A program made the position numbers and the translations under genes. This document shows positions 8,109 through 16,128 of a DNA stretch of 64,000 nt, one piece after another. The notes below the pieces were generated by a model. It saw only the letters and a program-made list of their open reading frames with translations. It ran no database searches and was not told where the DNA came from. How positions within the stretch are numbered: position 1 is the first letter of the stretch; every line of letters starts with the position of its first letter. This stretch comes from Planctomycetota bacterium (GTDB lineage Bacteria; Planctomycetota; Phycisphaerae; Phycisphaerales; SM1A02), in NCBI GenBank assembly GCA_024230295.1, contig JAAERN010000049.1, forward strand, positions 62,001 through 126,000, read 5' to 3'.

Positions 8109-9328
8109 CGCGGAGGAAATCGTGAAGCCGCAATGCCGACTGCTCGCTCCGCCATCATTTCCATATCGTCATAAATCCCCCGCTGCAGAACTTGCCCAAT
8201 GAATCTTGACTCTTCTTCTTGGCCACGCTCCACAGCGATCTGCCGCTGCAATTGCCGCTGTACATCGGAGTCATCGAGCGACCGATGAGGCGGCTGATTG
8301 ACTTCAATCACTGACACCCAGATGGTCCAGCGGCCGCGAGCAAATGCCTCTGAGGTCTGACCGGGTCCGAGCCCCTCCATGTGAGGAATGTAGAAGTCTG
8401 CAAGAGGCAGCCCCGCCATGCCATCCTTCGGCATCTGGAACGATTCCCACACTCCAGAATCCGGCATGCCTGCCTGTTCAGCCACCACTGCGAATGGTTC
8501 GCCTGCCTTCAATTCCTCACCAAGCAACGAAATCTGCGCCTCGTTCCCTTCCGTGCGAAGTCGAATTCTGCCGAGGGTCACGGTGGCTGAGGGCTGATAA
8601 CTTTTTAGGTTCGCTCTGTATTCCCGTTCAATGTCTCTCCAAGACACCACGGTAAACGGCGATATCTTCTTGCGAAGCAATTCGCCGATCAGAATCTTCT
8701 GCCGCTCAGCATCCATGTACTCATCGATCGTCTTGCCCTCTTCCTCGAGCAACGCACGCTCAGCTTCATGCTTAACACCACCGCGTTTCCGAACAGCATC
8801 CTCTCGAAGCGAGTCCATGAATGCCAACAGCCCGCCCTGCTGCTCGGAACTGAGGGAGGCACGGGACTCCGCAACAATCAGCTCATTGATGATGACTGCG
8901 CGGAGTTGATCGATAACCAGTCCGATGAGCCGCTCTCGGAACGCCTTATATGGCTCGTCGCGATACATCGCATTCAGACGATCCATCAACGGGGCGAGAA
9001 CCTCGTCTGCAAAAATAGGGCGACCATTCACTTGCCCAATCAAACTGTCGACAACGACCGGATGGCCCTCAACGGCCTCGACGCTGAAGAATGTCTCCAA
9101 GTCCTGCTCGTCAGGCGTGATGTATCGAATGGGCGCTGCGGCTCGAAGGCCGGACTCCGCCAATGCTTCTTCGGCAACTGCTCGACTGGGTCGCTGCTCT
9201 CCCGCTCGAGCCGGATCGGAAAAATCTCCCACGGCCAGCGATGGCCCCGAGCTTCCGGCCGGGCCGCATCCCACGAGAAGGCTGGCAAGACCTCCGATTG
9301 CCACAGTCATCCATGAATGGCTTTGCAT
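8105..9328 (-). CDS. SurA/PpiC-like lipoprotein, probably non-catalytic
   Basis: About 407 residues. The N-terminus has a hydrophobic segment and the lipobox LLVGC, so it is a predicted lipoprotein. Residues after about 85 resemble the SurA N-terminal chaperone helices (GQVNGRPIFADEVLAPLMDR). A parvulin-like region follows (TLGRIRLRTEGNEAQ...ELKAGEPFAVVAEQAG), but the SHIL histidine of active parvulins is replaced by GRIR, suggesting a chaperone rather than an isomerase. It probably handles outer-membrane or secreted proteins. The ATG at 9328 was chosen because it begins the signal peptide; the track start at 9580 overlaps the divergent DUF1844 gene. It lacks a Shine-Dalgarno but has TATCAT nine bases upstream. 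Confidence 0.72.
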   Translation of the reverse strand: MQSHSWMTVAIGGLASLLVGCGPAGSSGPSLAVGDFSDPARAGEQRPSRAVAEEALAESGLRAAAPIRYITPDEQDLETFFSVEAVEGHPVVVDSLIGQVNGRPIFADEVLAPLMDRLNAMYRDEPYKAFRERLIGLVIDQLRAVIINELIVAESRASLSSEQQGGLLAFMDSLREDAVRKRGGVKHEAERALLEEEGKTIDEYMDAERQKILIGELLRKKISPFTVVSWRDIEREYRANLKSYQPSATVTLGRIRLRTEGNEAQISLLGEELKAGEPFAVVAEQAGMPDSGVWESFQMPKDGMAGLPLADFYIPHMEGLGPGQTSEAFARGRWTIWVSVIEVNQPPHRSLDDSDVQRQLQRQIAVERGQEEESRFIGQVLQRGIYDDMEMMAERAVGIAASRFPPR

Positions 9329-9337
9329 CGCGCCGCG

Positions 9338-9343
9338 ATGATA
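9338..9343 (-). promoter_or_regulatory. Candidate -10 element of the SurA-like gene
   Basis: On the minus strand TATCAT matches the -10 consensus at five of six positions and ends nine bases before the ATG at 9328. No Shine-Dalgarno precedes that ATG, consistent with a leaderless or near-leaderless transcript. Confidence 0.3.
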
Positions 9344-9405
9344 CCGCAGTCGGATCCCTATACTGGGCAGCCTGCCCTTTGGTATCACAATGACGAGGAG
9401 AAGCC

Positions 9406-9855
9406 ATGACATCCGACGACGCACCGCAGATCCACATTGACTCCGATTGGAAAGCCGAAGCCCAGGCCGAGAAGGAGCGACTCGCTGCTGCCGAGAAAGA
9501 GAAGGAGGCGGTGGCGTCATCAGACTCCCCAAAGCTGCCCCCTGCCAACTTTCAAGGACTCGTCGGCATTCTCGCCTCACAGGCCGTCATGGGGCTTGGC
9601 GCAGTCCCGGATGAGTCCGGAAAGGGCGTGTTGATTGACCTGGACGGCGCAAAATTCGCGATCGACTTGCTCACCGTGCTTGAAGAGAAGACTGCAGGGA
9701 ATCTCACCGAGGACGAGGCCAAGGAGATTGGCGTTGTCCTGACCGAGTTGAGAGCCCGGTTCGTCCAAGTCACTCAGTTGATTGCTCAGCAGATGGCCCA
9801 GCCGACCGCCGGTGGCGAAGCCGGGGCTGGGCCTGGAATCGTGATGCCAGACTGA
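9406..9855 (+). CDS. DUF1844 domain-containing protein
   Basis: A 149-residue soluble protein. Residues 1-45 are charged and low in complexity (AEKERLAAAEKEKEA). The rest matches DUF1844: FQGLVGILASQAVMGLG, then AKFAIDLLTVLEEKTAGNLT, then LTELRARFVQVTQL. The function of the family is unknown; it is common in planctomycetes and related groups. The start ATG follows GAGGAG at good spacing. It is transcribed divergently from the SurA-like gene and converges with the membrane-protein gene downstream, 20 bases away. Confidence 0.85.
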   Translation: MTSDDAPQIHIDSDWKAEAQAEKERLAAAEKEKEAVASSDSPKLPPANFQGLVGILASQAVMGLGAVPDESGKGVLIDLDGAKFAIDLLTVLEEKTAGNLTEDEAKEIGVVLTELRARFVQVTQLIAQQMAQPTAGGEAGAGPGIVMPD

Positions 9856-9875
9856 CTGGCCTCGACAGCCCCGAT

Positions 9876-11294
9876 CTATATCAGCCAGGTGTTGATCGAC
9901 CAGAACGCCAGGAAGGCCATGCCGACAATTTGCAGCCCGGCGAGCCATCGTGGCAGCAATGCAATCCACGCTAGGGGAAGCAAACCCGACCAAACCAGCA
10001 GATAGCGATCAAAGACTGCACCTCGGGTCAAGGTGTAGAGGGCCAGCCCGAAAGCAAAGGTCAGGACCTGCAATTGCAACATCATGCCGAGCGAGGTTCG
10101 ATTCGAATGCCCGTATCCCATGGATGCGAGTGCCCCGAGACCCCCGAGACCGATCGCTGCGGCAATTGGCATGAGCACGGCGTGGGGGATGCCGCAACTC
10201 GCCGAGATCGCCCGAACCATCGTCGAAGCAATGCCCGCATAGTGATCGAACTGCCTATCGAGGTCCAATCCATCCATAGGCGTGAGATCGGGCATCGCGA
10301 TGGCGCTGAGCACCAGGCCCAGACCAATACCTGCCAATGGCATCCACCGAAGAACACGGCGGTCCCGATCGAGCACCCACGCAAGAAGGAACACGCCCAG
10401 CGGCACGGAGAGTGCAGCTGCCAGATACACAAGGCTCTCCAGCCGGAACCCAAGGCCGTGCAGATTCTGAAAGTCGGTGCTGACCAATCCATCCCATCGA
10501 ACCCAAAGGGGAATACGGAGCAGCACGGCCACAACCATGGCGAGGACCCATGGCCAGCACCTCCACGATTCACGCTGCCACACAACGATGCAGATTGCCG
10601 GAGCGAATGCCGCTGCGTGCGCCCGACTATGCAGCAGAACAACCATCAGCACGCAGGCAAGGATCGGCCCGGCGACAGGATGTCGCGTTCGCGTGCCCTC
10701 GCCGCTTCCCAGAACAACCACAACCCACAACACAAGTGATCCGAACACAAATGAAACTTCGCCCATCACCAACTGTCCCAAGACAGCGATATAGGGCAGG
10801 GTGAGATAGGCACACGCCACCAACATCATCGGCGGGCCTCGAATACCGGCCGACTGTCCGAGCATGAGTAGCGGAATGATTGACAGCACGAAGAACAGGA
10901 TGGAGAACGTGCGGAACATCGACAGCATGCGAGGAGGCGCAGGTAGCGGACCTCCCGGAATCGGGGATGTCCAAGCTTCCAACCTCGGGTCTCCGGGTTC
11001 GAGCATGACAACCTCGTGTGGATCGTCCACCAGCAGCCCGCCGGCCGCCGCATACGGCCAAATCAGCCCGGGGCCCTTTGCTTCCTGAAAGTCGATCGCT
11101 GTCTCGACTGTCCATCCACGCCGTATCAGTTCAGCCATCGGCCGCGTAATCCACCGCTCATCGAACGTGAGCGGCTGCGACGTCATCGAGGCACCCCACT
11201 GCAACGCAAATGCGGCCAAAACAACCAGCAAGAGCGAAGCCGTTGCCCAAACACGATCACGCTGGTTCGATCGAGCATCGTCTAGCCGAATCAT
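9876..11294 (-). CDS. Polytopic inner-membrane protein, possible GT-C fold glycosyltransferase
   Basis: About 472 residues with roughly 12 hydrophobic segments. The first is followed by a large periplasmic loop containing FDERWITRPMAELIRRGW, which resembles the acidic DE motif in the first loop of GT-C lipid-phosphosugar-dependent transferases. That is the only hint of function, so the assignment is tentative. ATG 11294 overlaps the stop of the FkbM methyltransferase (ATGA), linking the two genes. The pairing suggests work on a glycan or glycolipid. The extra 16 residues in the ORF track read through the upstream gene and are not used. Confidence 0.6.
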   Translation of the reverse strand: MIRLDDARSNQRDRVWATASLLLVVLAAFALQWGASMTSQPLTFDERWITRPMAELIRRGWTVETAIDFQEAKGPGLIWPYAAAGGLLVDDPHEVVMLEPGDPRLEAWTSPIPGGPLPAPPRMLSMFRTFSILFFVLSIIPLLMLGQSAGIRGPPMMLVACAYLTLPYIAVLGQLVMGEVSFVFGSLVLWVVVVLGSGEGTRTRHPVAGPILACVLMVVLLHSRAHAAAFAPAICIVVWQRESWRCWPWVLAMVVAVLLRIPLWVRWDGLVSTDFQNLHGLGFRLESLVYLAAALSVPLGVFLLAWVLDRDRRVLRWMPLAGIGLGLVLSAIAMPDLTPMDGLDLDRQFDHYAGIASTMVRAISASCGIPHAVLMPIAAAIGLGGLGALASMGYGHSNRTSLGMMLQLQVLTFAFGLALYTLTRGAVFDRYLLVWSGLLPLAWIALLPRWLAGLQIVGMAFLAFWSINTWLI

Positions 11295-12163
11295 GGTCGC
11301 CCCCGCTTGGCGAGCAGATTGACATAGCCATGAGACGGACACGCCGCCATGATGTCATCGCAAGTCGCCGCCGCACGAACTCCGGTCCGCTCGTCGATGA
11401 GTTCGAGCGAGAAACCAGATCGTGTCAATTGCAACAAGAACTCGACCGGATCGCTCTTTGCGGCGCGAAGCATGGCTGGGGCGAACTCCAGCAGTATGGC
11501 AAGTGGACGATCCCCTTCGAGCAGGCCGGACATTCCTTTGATCACCAAGGGTTCTGCACCCTGCACATCCATCTTGATGACGTCAGGTTCGATGCCCCGA
11601 GAATCCAACCATGGAGCTAGGGCAATGACATCGACAGTCACGCCACCGCGGGCGGAGCCGTTCACCAACCGATGGTCGCCCGTGTTGTACTGAGATCTCG
11701 CTAGCGTGAGGGAGCCTTCTGTATCCGCAACCGCCTCGGCATGGACCTCAACATTGCCCGGAGTATGCCGGGCCACGTTACGTTCAAGGAGTTCGCGGTT
11801 CTCTGGGGCCGGTTCAAATGCAATCACTCGGCCCTCGCTCCCAACGGTGATTGCCGCTGGCACGGCGAAGAGCCCGACATGAGCACCGATGTCCACAAAA
11901 GTCATTCCCGGTTCGAGGAGTTCTATGCACGCCGAGCGAGTGGCGGGCTCGTAGTCACCAGTCCTGGCAATCTCGAAGGTCACGCCGAAGTCGGCGGGAT
12001 GAACCTCATAGGCAAGACCATCCACCTTCGCTTCAGAGGGCTGCTGCCGGCCAAGCCACCACATCGCCGCCCACCGAATCGGCGGGACGTACTCAAGAAT
12101 CGGTCGAATCGCTGGGGCCAGCGCTGAACGAACTTTGCAAAAAGTGGTGACGCGGTCCATCAT
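11291..12163 (-). CDS. FkbM family SAM-dependent methyltransferase
   Basis: About 290 residues with the FkbM Rossmann core: FVDIGAHVGLFA (motif I, SAM binding), RVIAFEPAPENRELLERNV (motif II acidic loop), and IKMDVQGAEPLVIKG, the hallmark of the family. FkbM enzymes O-methylate sugars and polyketides. It sits between hemW and a membrane protein with a possible glycosyltransferase fold, so a surface-glycan role is likely. Start choice is uncertain: GTG 12244, ATG 12187 and ATG 12163 are in frame. The last, part of a tandem ATG preceded by GGAGGGAG, is used here. Confidence 0.87.
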   Translation of the reverse strand: MMDRVTTFCKVRSALAPAIRPILEYVPPIRWAAMWWLGRQQPSEAKVDGLAYEVHPADFGVTFEIARTGDYEPATRSACIELLEPGMTFVDIGAHVGLFAVPAAITVGSEGRVIAFEPAPENRELLERNVARHTPGNVEVHAEAVADTEGSLTLARSQYNTGDHRLVNGSARGGVTVDVIALAPWLDSRGIEPDVIKMDVQGAEPLVIKGMSGLLEGDRPLAILLEFAPAMLRAAKSDPVEFLLQLTRSGFSLELIDERTGVRAAATCDDIMAACPSHGYVNLLAKRGRP

Positions 12164-12253
12164 GTCTTCAAGCCAGACTCCCTCCATCGGGCCATCAGTG
12201 GTCCGGCCTGAAGGATATCGCGATAGGGAGAGCAAACCACCCACAGGGCCCGA

Positions 12254-13483
12254 TCAGAGCAGTTGACCAATGACGCTGTCGGCCAGCAGCACCCCTTCCG
12301 AGGTCAGCGACAGCCGATCGTCCGCCCACTGCAGCAAGCGGTCCTCGATGGCTTGAGCAATAGAGGCCTTTCGGGCCTCCCCACGCGCTGGCGTCAGGCA
12401 GGCCGCCGTGACCCGCTCCCGAGCGACCCCCTCCATCAGCCTGAGTCCAAGCATCAGCATTTCCCCCGCCCGGCCGTCTTCATCCAAGTGTTCCACTGAG
12501 TCGATGGCTGAGAGCCCACTCCCAGCCACATACGCCCCAAGCCGTGGCCGGTTCCGCCATCGCCGCCCCTTGATGTGCCCTGAGGCTGACGGGCCGAGCG
12601 GCCACCAATTGCCGTTGGTCCAGTACAGCAGATTGTGAAGGCAACGGTGCCCAGGATGAGCCCAGTTGCTGATCTCGTACTGCTCCATACCGGCCGAAGC
12701 CAGGCGGGTTCTCGTGAGCTCATACAAATCGGCCTCGATTTCCTCGGCAACCCGCACGACCCCCCCCCGATCCAGCCGCCTCCGCAGCGGCGTCCCTGCC
12801 TCGTAGGTCAATCCATAGCAACTCAAATGCTTCGGATCGAGCGACAGGGCCGCGTCCAGATCACGAGCCCACACGCCCAACGGATCGCTCAGTTCCGGAA
12901 CCGCGAAAATAAGGTCGAGCGAGAGATCTGTGATGCCTACGCCCCGAAGCCGGCTCATAGCCTGCTCCACGTTAGCCGGATCGTGCCGCCGCTCCAACAT
13001 CTTGAGCGCTGGCTCATGAAAGGACTGCGCCCCCAAACTCACTCGAGTCACGCCAGCGGATGCAAGTGCGTCCGCCACCTCGGTGGAGACTGTGTCGGGG
13101 TTAGCCTCAATCGTCCACTCTTCGAGCTGGTGTCCACCCGCATCCAGCCGTTGGCGAAGTCCAAGGAGCAATTCCTGGAGCGACTGCACCGGCAGGTGCG
13201 TCGGAGTGCCGCCACCAACAAAGACAGTTCGGATCCCGGCAGGCAATTGCTTCAGCACCACATCGGCTTCGGCGAGGAGCCTACTCACGAAATCCGATCG
13301 CTCATCGTCTCGACCGGCAACCGTAAAGAAATCACAGTAATGGCAGCGATGTGCACAGAAAGGGATATGCGCGTAAAGTCCTTGCACACCACCATCTACG
13401 CAAATTGCAGCATCCAACATGTCCTCTGCAACTCGGGCAGGAGGTTCAGGGCTGTTATCATCTCGGGCGTGAACGCGGGGCAT
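12254..13483 (-). CDS. hemW: HemW-like radical SAM protein (coproporphyrinogen oxidase-like heme chaperone)
   Basis: About 409 residues. The N-terminal signature YAHIPFCAHRCHYCDFF contains the CxxxCxxC 4Fe-4S motif with the HemW-type spacing and the aromatic residue after the second cysteine. FVGGGTPTHL (glycine-rich SAM contact), TIEANPDT and VSLGAQSF follow in family order, and the C-terminal HemN-C region is present. HemW proteins bind heme and act as insertion chaperones; they do not replace HemN. The N-terminus carries about 30 extra residues before the core. The start ATG 13483 has no clear Shine-Dalgarno. It is divergent from the FHA gene. Confidence 0.9.
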   Translation of the reverse strand: MPRVHARDDNSPEPPARVAEDMLDAAICVDGGVQGLYAHIPFCAHRCHYCDFFTVAGRDDERSDFVSRLLAEADVVLKQLPAGIRTVFVGGGTPTHLPVQSLQELLLGLRQRLDAGGHQLEEWTIEANPDTVSTEVADALASAGVTRVSLGAQSFHEPALKMLERRHDPANVEQAMSRLRGVGITDLSLDLIFAVPELSDPLGVWARDLDAALSLDPKHLSCYGLTYEAGTPLRRRLDRGGVVRVAEEIEADLYELTRTRLASAGMEQYEISNWAHPGHRCLHNLLYWTNGNWWPLGPSASGHIKGRRWRNRPRLGAYVAGSGLSAIDSVEHLDEDGRAGEMLMLGLRLMEGVARERVTAACLTPARGEARKASIAQAIEDRLLQWADDRLSLTSEGVLLADSVIGQLL

Positions 13484-13573
13484 CGAAGTGTGTCCTGGCA
13501 GTAGTAATCAAGGTTGCGAACCGGTCCCGGGGGTGGACCCGCAACTGGATGGGCATCCTACGAGGACATTCGC

Positions 13574-13915
13574 GTGAAGTTGGCATTGATCATGCAAACT
13601 GGCAGCACCGGCGATCGGACCTTCCCGATCAGCGGCGACCGAACCGTCATTGGACGGGATGGCCGCTGCGATCTGCGTCTGCCGCTGCCCACGGTTTCAC
13701 CCCAGCACTGCGAGATTGCGATCGAAAACCGCAGGGCCATACTGCTCAGCAGCGATCCTGAGAGCGAGACGCTGCTGAACGGACTCCCCGTCAGCAACGC
13801 CGAACTCTCGGACGCGGACACCGTCTGCATTGGCCCAGTCACGTTTCGAGTGTCCCTCTCGCTGACCACCGAAGACGGATCAACCAGATTGACGGTTGAG
13901 CGGGACAAAAACTGA
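13574..13915 (+). CDS. Small FHA-domain protein
   Basis: About 113 residues consisting of a single forkhead-associated domain that binds phosphothreonine peptides. The core motifs are seen in order: TVIGRDGRCDLRL, then VSPQHCEI (FHA S/H motif), then ETLLNGLPV (the usual NG motif). There is no kinase, zinc-ribbon or membrane segment. The track start at 13514 is replaced by GTG 13574, which follows GAGGA by eight bases; ATG 13592 is another option. It lies 35 bases before purA on the same strand. A Ser/Thr kinase partner is not in this window. Confidence 0.83.
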   Translation: MKLALIMQTGSTGDRTFPISGDRTVIGRDGRCDLRLPLPTVSPQHCEIAIENRRAILLSSDPESETLLNGLPVSNAELSDADTVCIGPVTFRVSLSLTTEDGSTRLTVERDKN

Positions 13916-13937
13916 ATCGGGCCGGGGCGGCAGCCTT

Positions 13938-13943
13938 TACTAT
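13938..13943 (+). promoter_or_regulatory. Candidate -10 element of purA
   Basis: TACTAT ends seven bases before the purA ATG at 13951, which has no Shine-Dalgarno sequence. Transcription from it would give a leaderless purA mRNA. I do not see a good -35 box at the matching distance. Confidence 0.3.
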
Positions 13944-13950
13944 CCGCACC

Positions 13951-15294
13951 ATGCACACAGGTTCAAGCACAGCCGTGGTCGGCCTGCAATGGGGTGACGA
14001 GGGCAAGGGCAAGATCGTTGATCTGCTCGCAGCCGAACACGATGTCATCGTCCGCTACAACGGCGGCGCAAACGCCGGACACACGGTGGTCATCGACGGC
14101 GAGCGGTATGCGCTTCACCTTCTTCCGTCGGGCATACTCTCGAGTGAGCGAACATGCGTCATCGGAAACGGTGTCGTCGTCGACCCGCGCCAACTCCTGA
14201 GTGAGATTGAGTCAATCGAGGCTCGGGGAATCACAATCCAACCGGGGAGGTTGCTCGTATCGGATCGCGCTCATGTGGTCATGCCCTATCACAAGGAACA
14301 TGACGCCGCGCTTGAAACGGTGCTCGCAGGCGCCGCTGATCGCGGCGACGAGAATCTTTCGATCGGCACAACCAAGCGCGGCATCGGGCCGACCTATGCG
14401 GACAAGATTCACCGCTCGCTCGCGATCCGCATGGGTGACCTGCTGGACGAAGCCGTACTGCGACGGCGGCTCGACATCGTGTGTGCTATTCGGCAACGTG
14501 AACTTGAAGCGCTCGGCGTCGAAGTCACCCCGCTCGACCCGGCTGCACTCGCGGCGGAATACCACACACTCGGCGCGCGACTGCGGGATTTCATCACCGA
14601 TACGGTCTACGCCTTGCATGATGCCCTTGGCGAGAACAAGCGGCTTCTCTTCGAGGGAGCCAACGCCTGCCTGCTCGACATCGACCACGGCACATTTCCC
14701 TATGTCACAAGCAGCAACTGCTCAACGCTCGGCATTCCACCCGGAACGGGACTACCTGGAAGTGTGATTGACCGAACGGTCGGGATCGTCAAGGCCTACG
14801 GCACCCGCGTTGGAGAGGGACCGTTCCCAACAGAGGATCTCGGAGAGGACGGAGCCAGAATCCGAGAACGCGGACACGAGTATGGCACAACGACTGGAAG
14901 GCCCAGGCGGTGCGGCTGGCTCGATCTCGTGGCGGTTCGGTACTCCGCAATGGTGTGCGGATGCACATCGCTGGCGGTCATGTTGCTCGACGTCCTGAGC
15001 GGGTTCGACGAACTCAAGTTCTGTACCGCGTACCGGATGCCTGATGGCACGGTGACGGACCGATTCCTTCCGGACGCAAGACGACTTGCTCAAGCGGAGC
15101 CGATCTGGGAGACGGTTCCCGGCTGGGCCGATGAAATCGACTCCGCAGTCTCGGCAGATGATCTGCCACATCAGGCCTTGGCTTACCTCGACAGGATCGC
15201 GGCGTTCGTCGGTTGCCCGATCGAGATTGCAAGCGTTGGGCCAGACCGCAAGCAGACTATTCGAATGGCGCAGTCGGCCGGATCTCGGGTGTGA
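13951..15294 (+). CDS. purA: Adenylosuccinate synthetase
   Basis: A 447-residue GTP-dependent enzyme that converts IMP and aspartate to adenylosuccinate in AMP synthesis. The N-terminal signature GLQWGDEGKGKIVD with the phosphate-binding loop and catalytic aspartate is intact, followed by NGGANAGHTVV, the catalytic histidine segment, TTKRGIGPTYADKI and FEGANACLLDID. The length is slightly above the usual 430. It is followed by uppS with a GTGA overlap, so purA and uppS are translationally coupled. purC at 60416 belongs to the same pathway but is far away. Confidence 0.97.
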   Translation: MHTGSSTAVVGLQWGDEGKGKIVDLLAAEHDVIVRYNGGANAGHTVVIDGERYALHLLPSGILSSERTCVIGNGVVVDPRQLLSEIESIEARGITIQPGRLLVSDRAHVVMPYHKEHDAALETVLAGAADRGDENLSIGTTKRGIGPTYADKIHRSLAIRMGDLLDEAVLRRRLDIVCAIRQRELEALGVEVTPLDPAALAAEYHTLGARLRDFITDTVYALHDALGENKRLLFEGANACLLDIDHGTFPYVTSSNCSTLGIPPGTGLPGSVIDRTVGIVKAYGTRVGEGPFPTEDLGEDGARIRERGHEYGTTTGRPRRCGWLDLVAVRYSAMVCGCTSLAVMLLDVLSGFDELKFCTAYRMPDGTVTDRFLPDARRLAQAEPIWETVPGWADEIDSAVSADDLPHQALAYLDRIAAFVGCPIEIASVGPDRKQTIRMAQSAGSRV

Positions 15295-16052
15295 GTCAAC
15301 CAATCGATTCTGAAGAAGCCACCATCGACTTCGATGTGCCAGCAAAGGATCGACCCAGGCACATCGCCATCATCATGGATGGCAACGGCCGATGGGCGGA
15401 GCGGCGGGGTGTAACGCGCATCGAAGGGCACCGAGCCGGCACGCAAGCTGCAAGAGCAGCCATTCGAACGTGCGGACAACTTGGAATCGAGGCACTCACG
15501 CTCTATTCCTTCTCCACGGAAAACTGGAGTCGATCGGCGGAAGAAGTTGCGGCGCTCATGGCGCTCGTCGTGGAACTCTTGCCCGGGGAACACGATGAGA
15601 TGATGGAGAAGGGAGTTCGTTTCCGCGCAATCGGCGATCGCACCGGCCTCCCCAACGAGGTCGAATCCGCACTTCACCATGCGGAGCGGATTACTCAGGA
15701 CAACGACAGGCTGCACCTCACGATCGCCATGAACTACGGATCAAGGCAGGAGATCGTGCAAGCTGCGAGAGCACTCGCCACGCAAGCGGCAGCAGGAGAT
15801 CTCGATCCATCGAACATCGATGAGACCCTGTTCGCAGAGGCCCTGTGGACGGATGGCCTGCCTGACCCGGACCTGCTCATTCGAACCGGAGGCGACTACC
15901 GCGTATCCAACTTTCTGTTGTGGCAGATTTCCTATGCCGAGATTCATGTTGATACACGATTCTGGCCGGACTTCGATCAAACCGCCATGCTGGAAGCGAT
16001 CCGGGAGTACGCGCGGCGCCACAGACGATTCGGTGCTCGCCCCGGCAAGTAG
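15291..16052 (+). CDS. uppS: Isoprenyl (undecaprenyl) diphosphate synthase
   Basis: About 253 residues. Cis-prenyltransferase that extends farnesyl diphosphate with isopentenyl units to make the lipid carrier for peptidoglycan and glycan synthesis. Diagnostic motifs are IAIIMDGNGRWAERRG (catalytic Asp and diphosphate contacts), GHRAGTQAAR, LYSFSTENWSR and DLLIRTGGDYRVSNFLLWQ. The start chosen is GTG 15291, overlapping the purA stop codon; the track start at 15213 lies inside purA. The gene converges with the giant GspK-like gene 76 bases downstream. Confidence 0.95.
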   Translation: MSQPIDSEEATIDFDVPAKDRPRHIAIIMDGNGRWAERRGVTRIEGHRAGTQAARAAIRTCGQLGIEALTLYSFSTENWSRSAEEVAALMALVVELLPGEHDEMMEKGVRFRAIGDRTGLPNEVESALHHAERITQDNDRLHLTIAMNYGSRQEIVQAARALATQAAAGDLDPSNIDETLFAEALWTDGLPDPDLLIRTGGDYRVSNFLLWQISYAEIHVDTRFWPDFDQTAMLEAIREYARRHRRFGARPGK

Positions 16053-16128
16053 CTTTCCCTTCGAATCACTGGCGCAATGGATTCGGCCGATGCATCATCG
16101 GAGGCCGCGAAACTCTAACCGCCTGCCA

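Noticed and set aside
16060-16110. Hairpin CCGATG-CAT-CATCGG between uppS and the giant gene as a terminator
   Set aside because: Only six base pairs, a three-base loop and no T-run on either strand.
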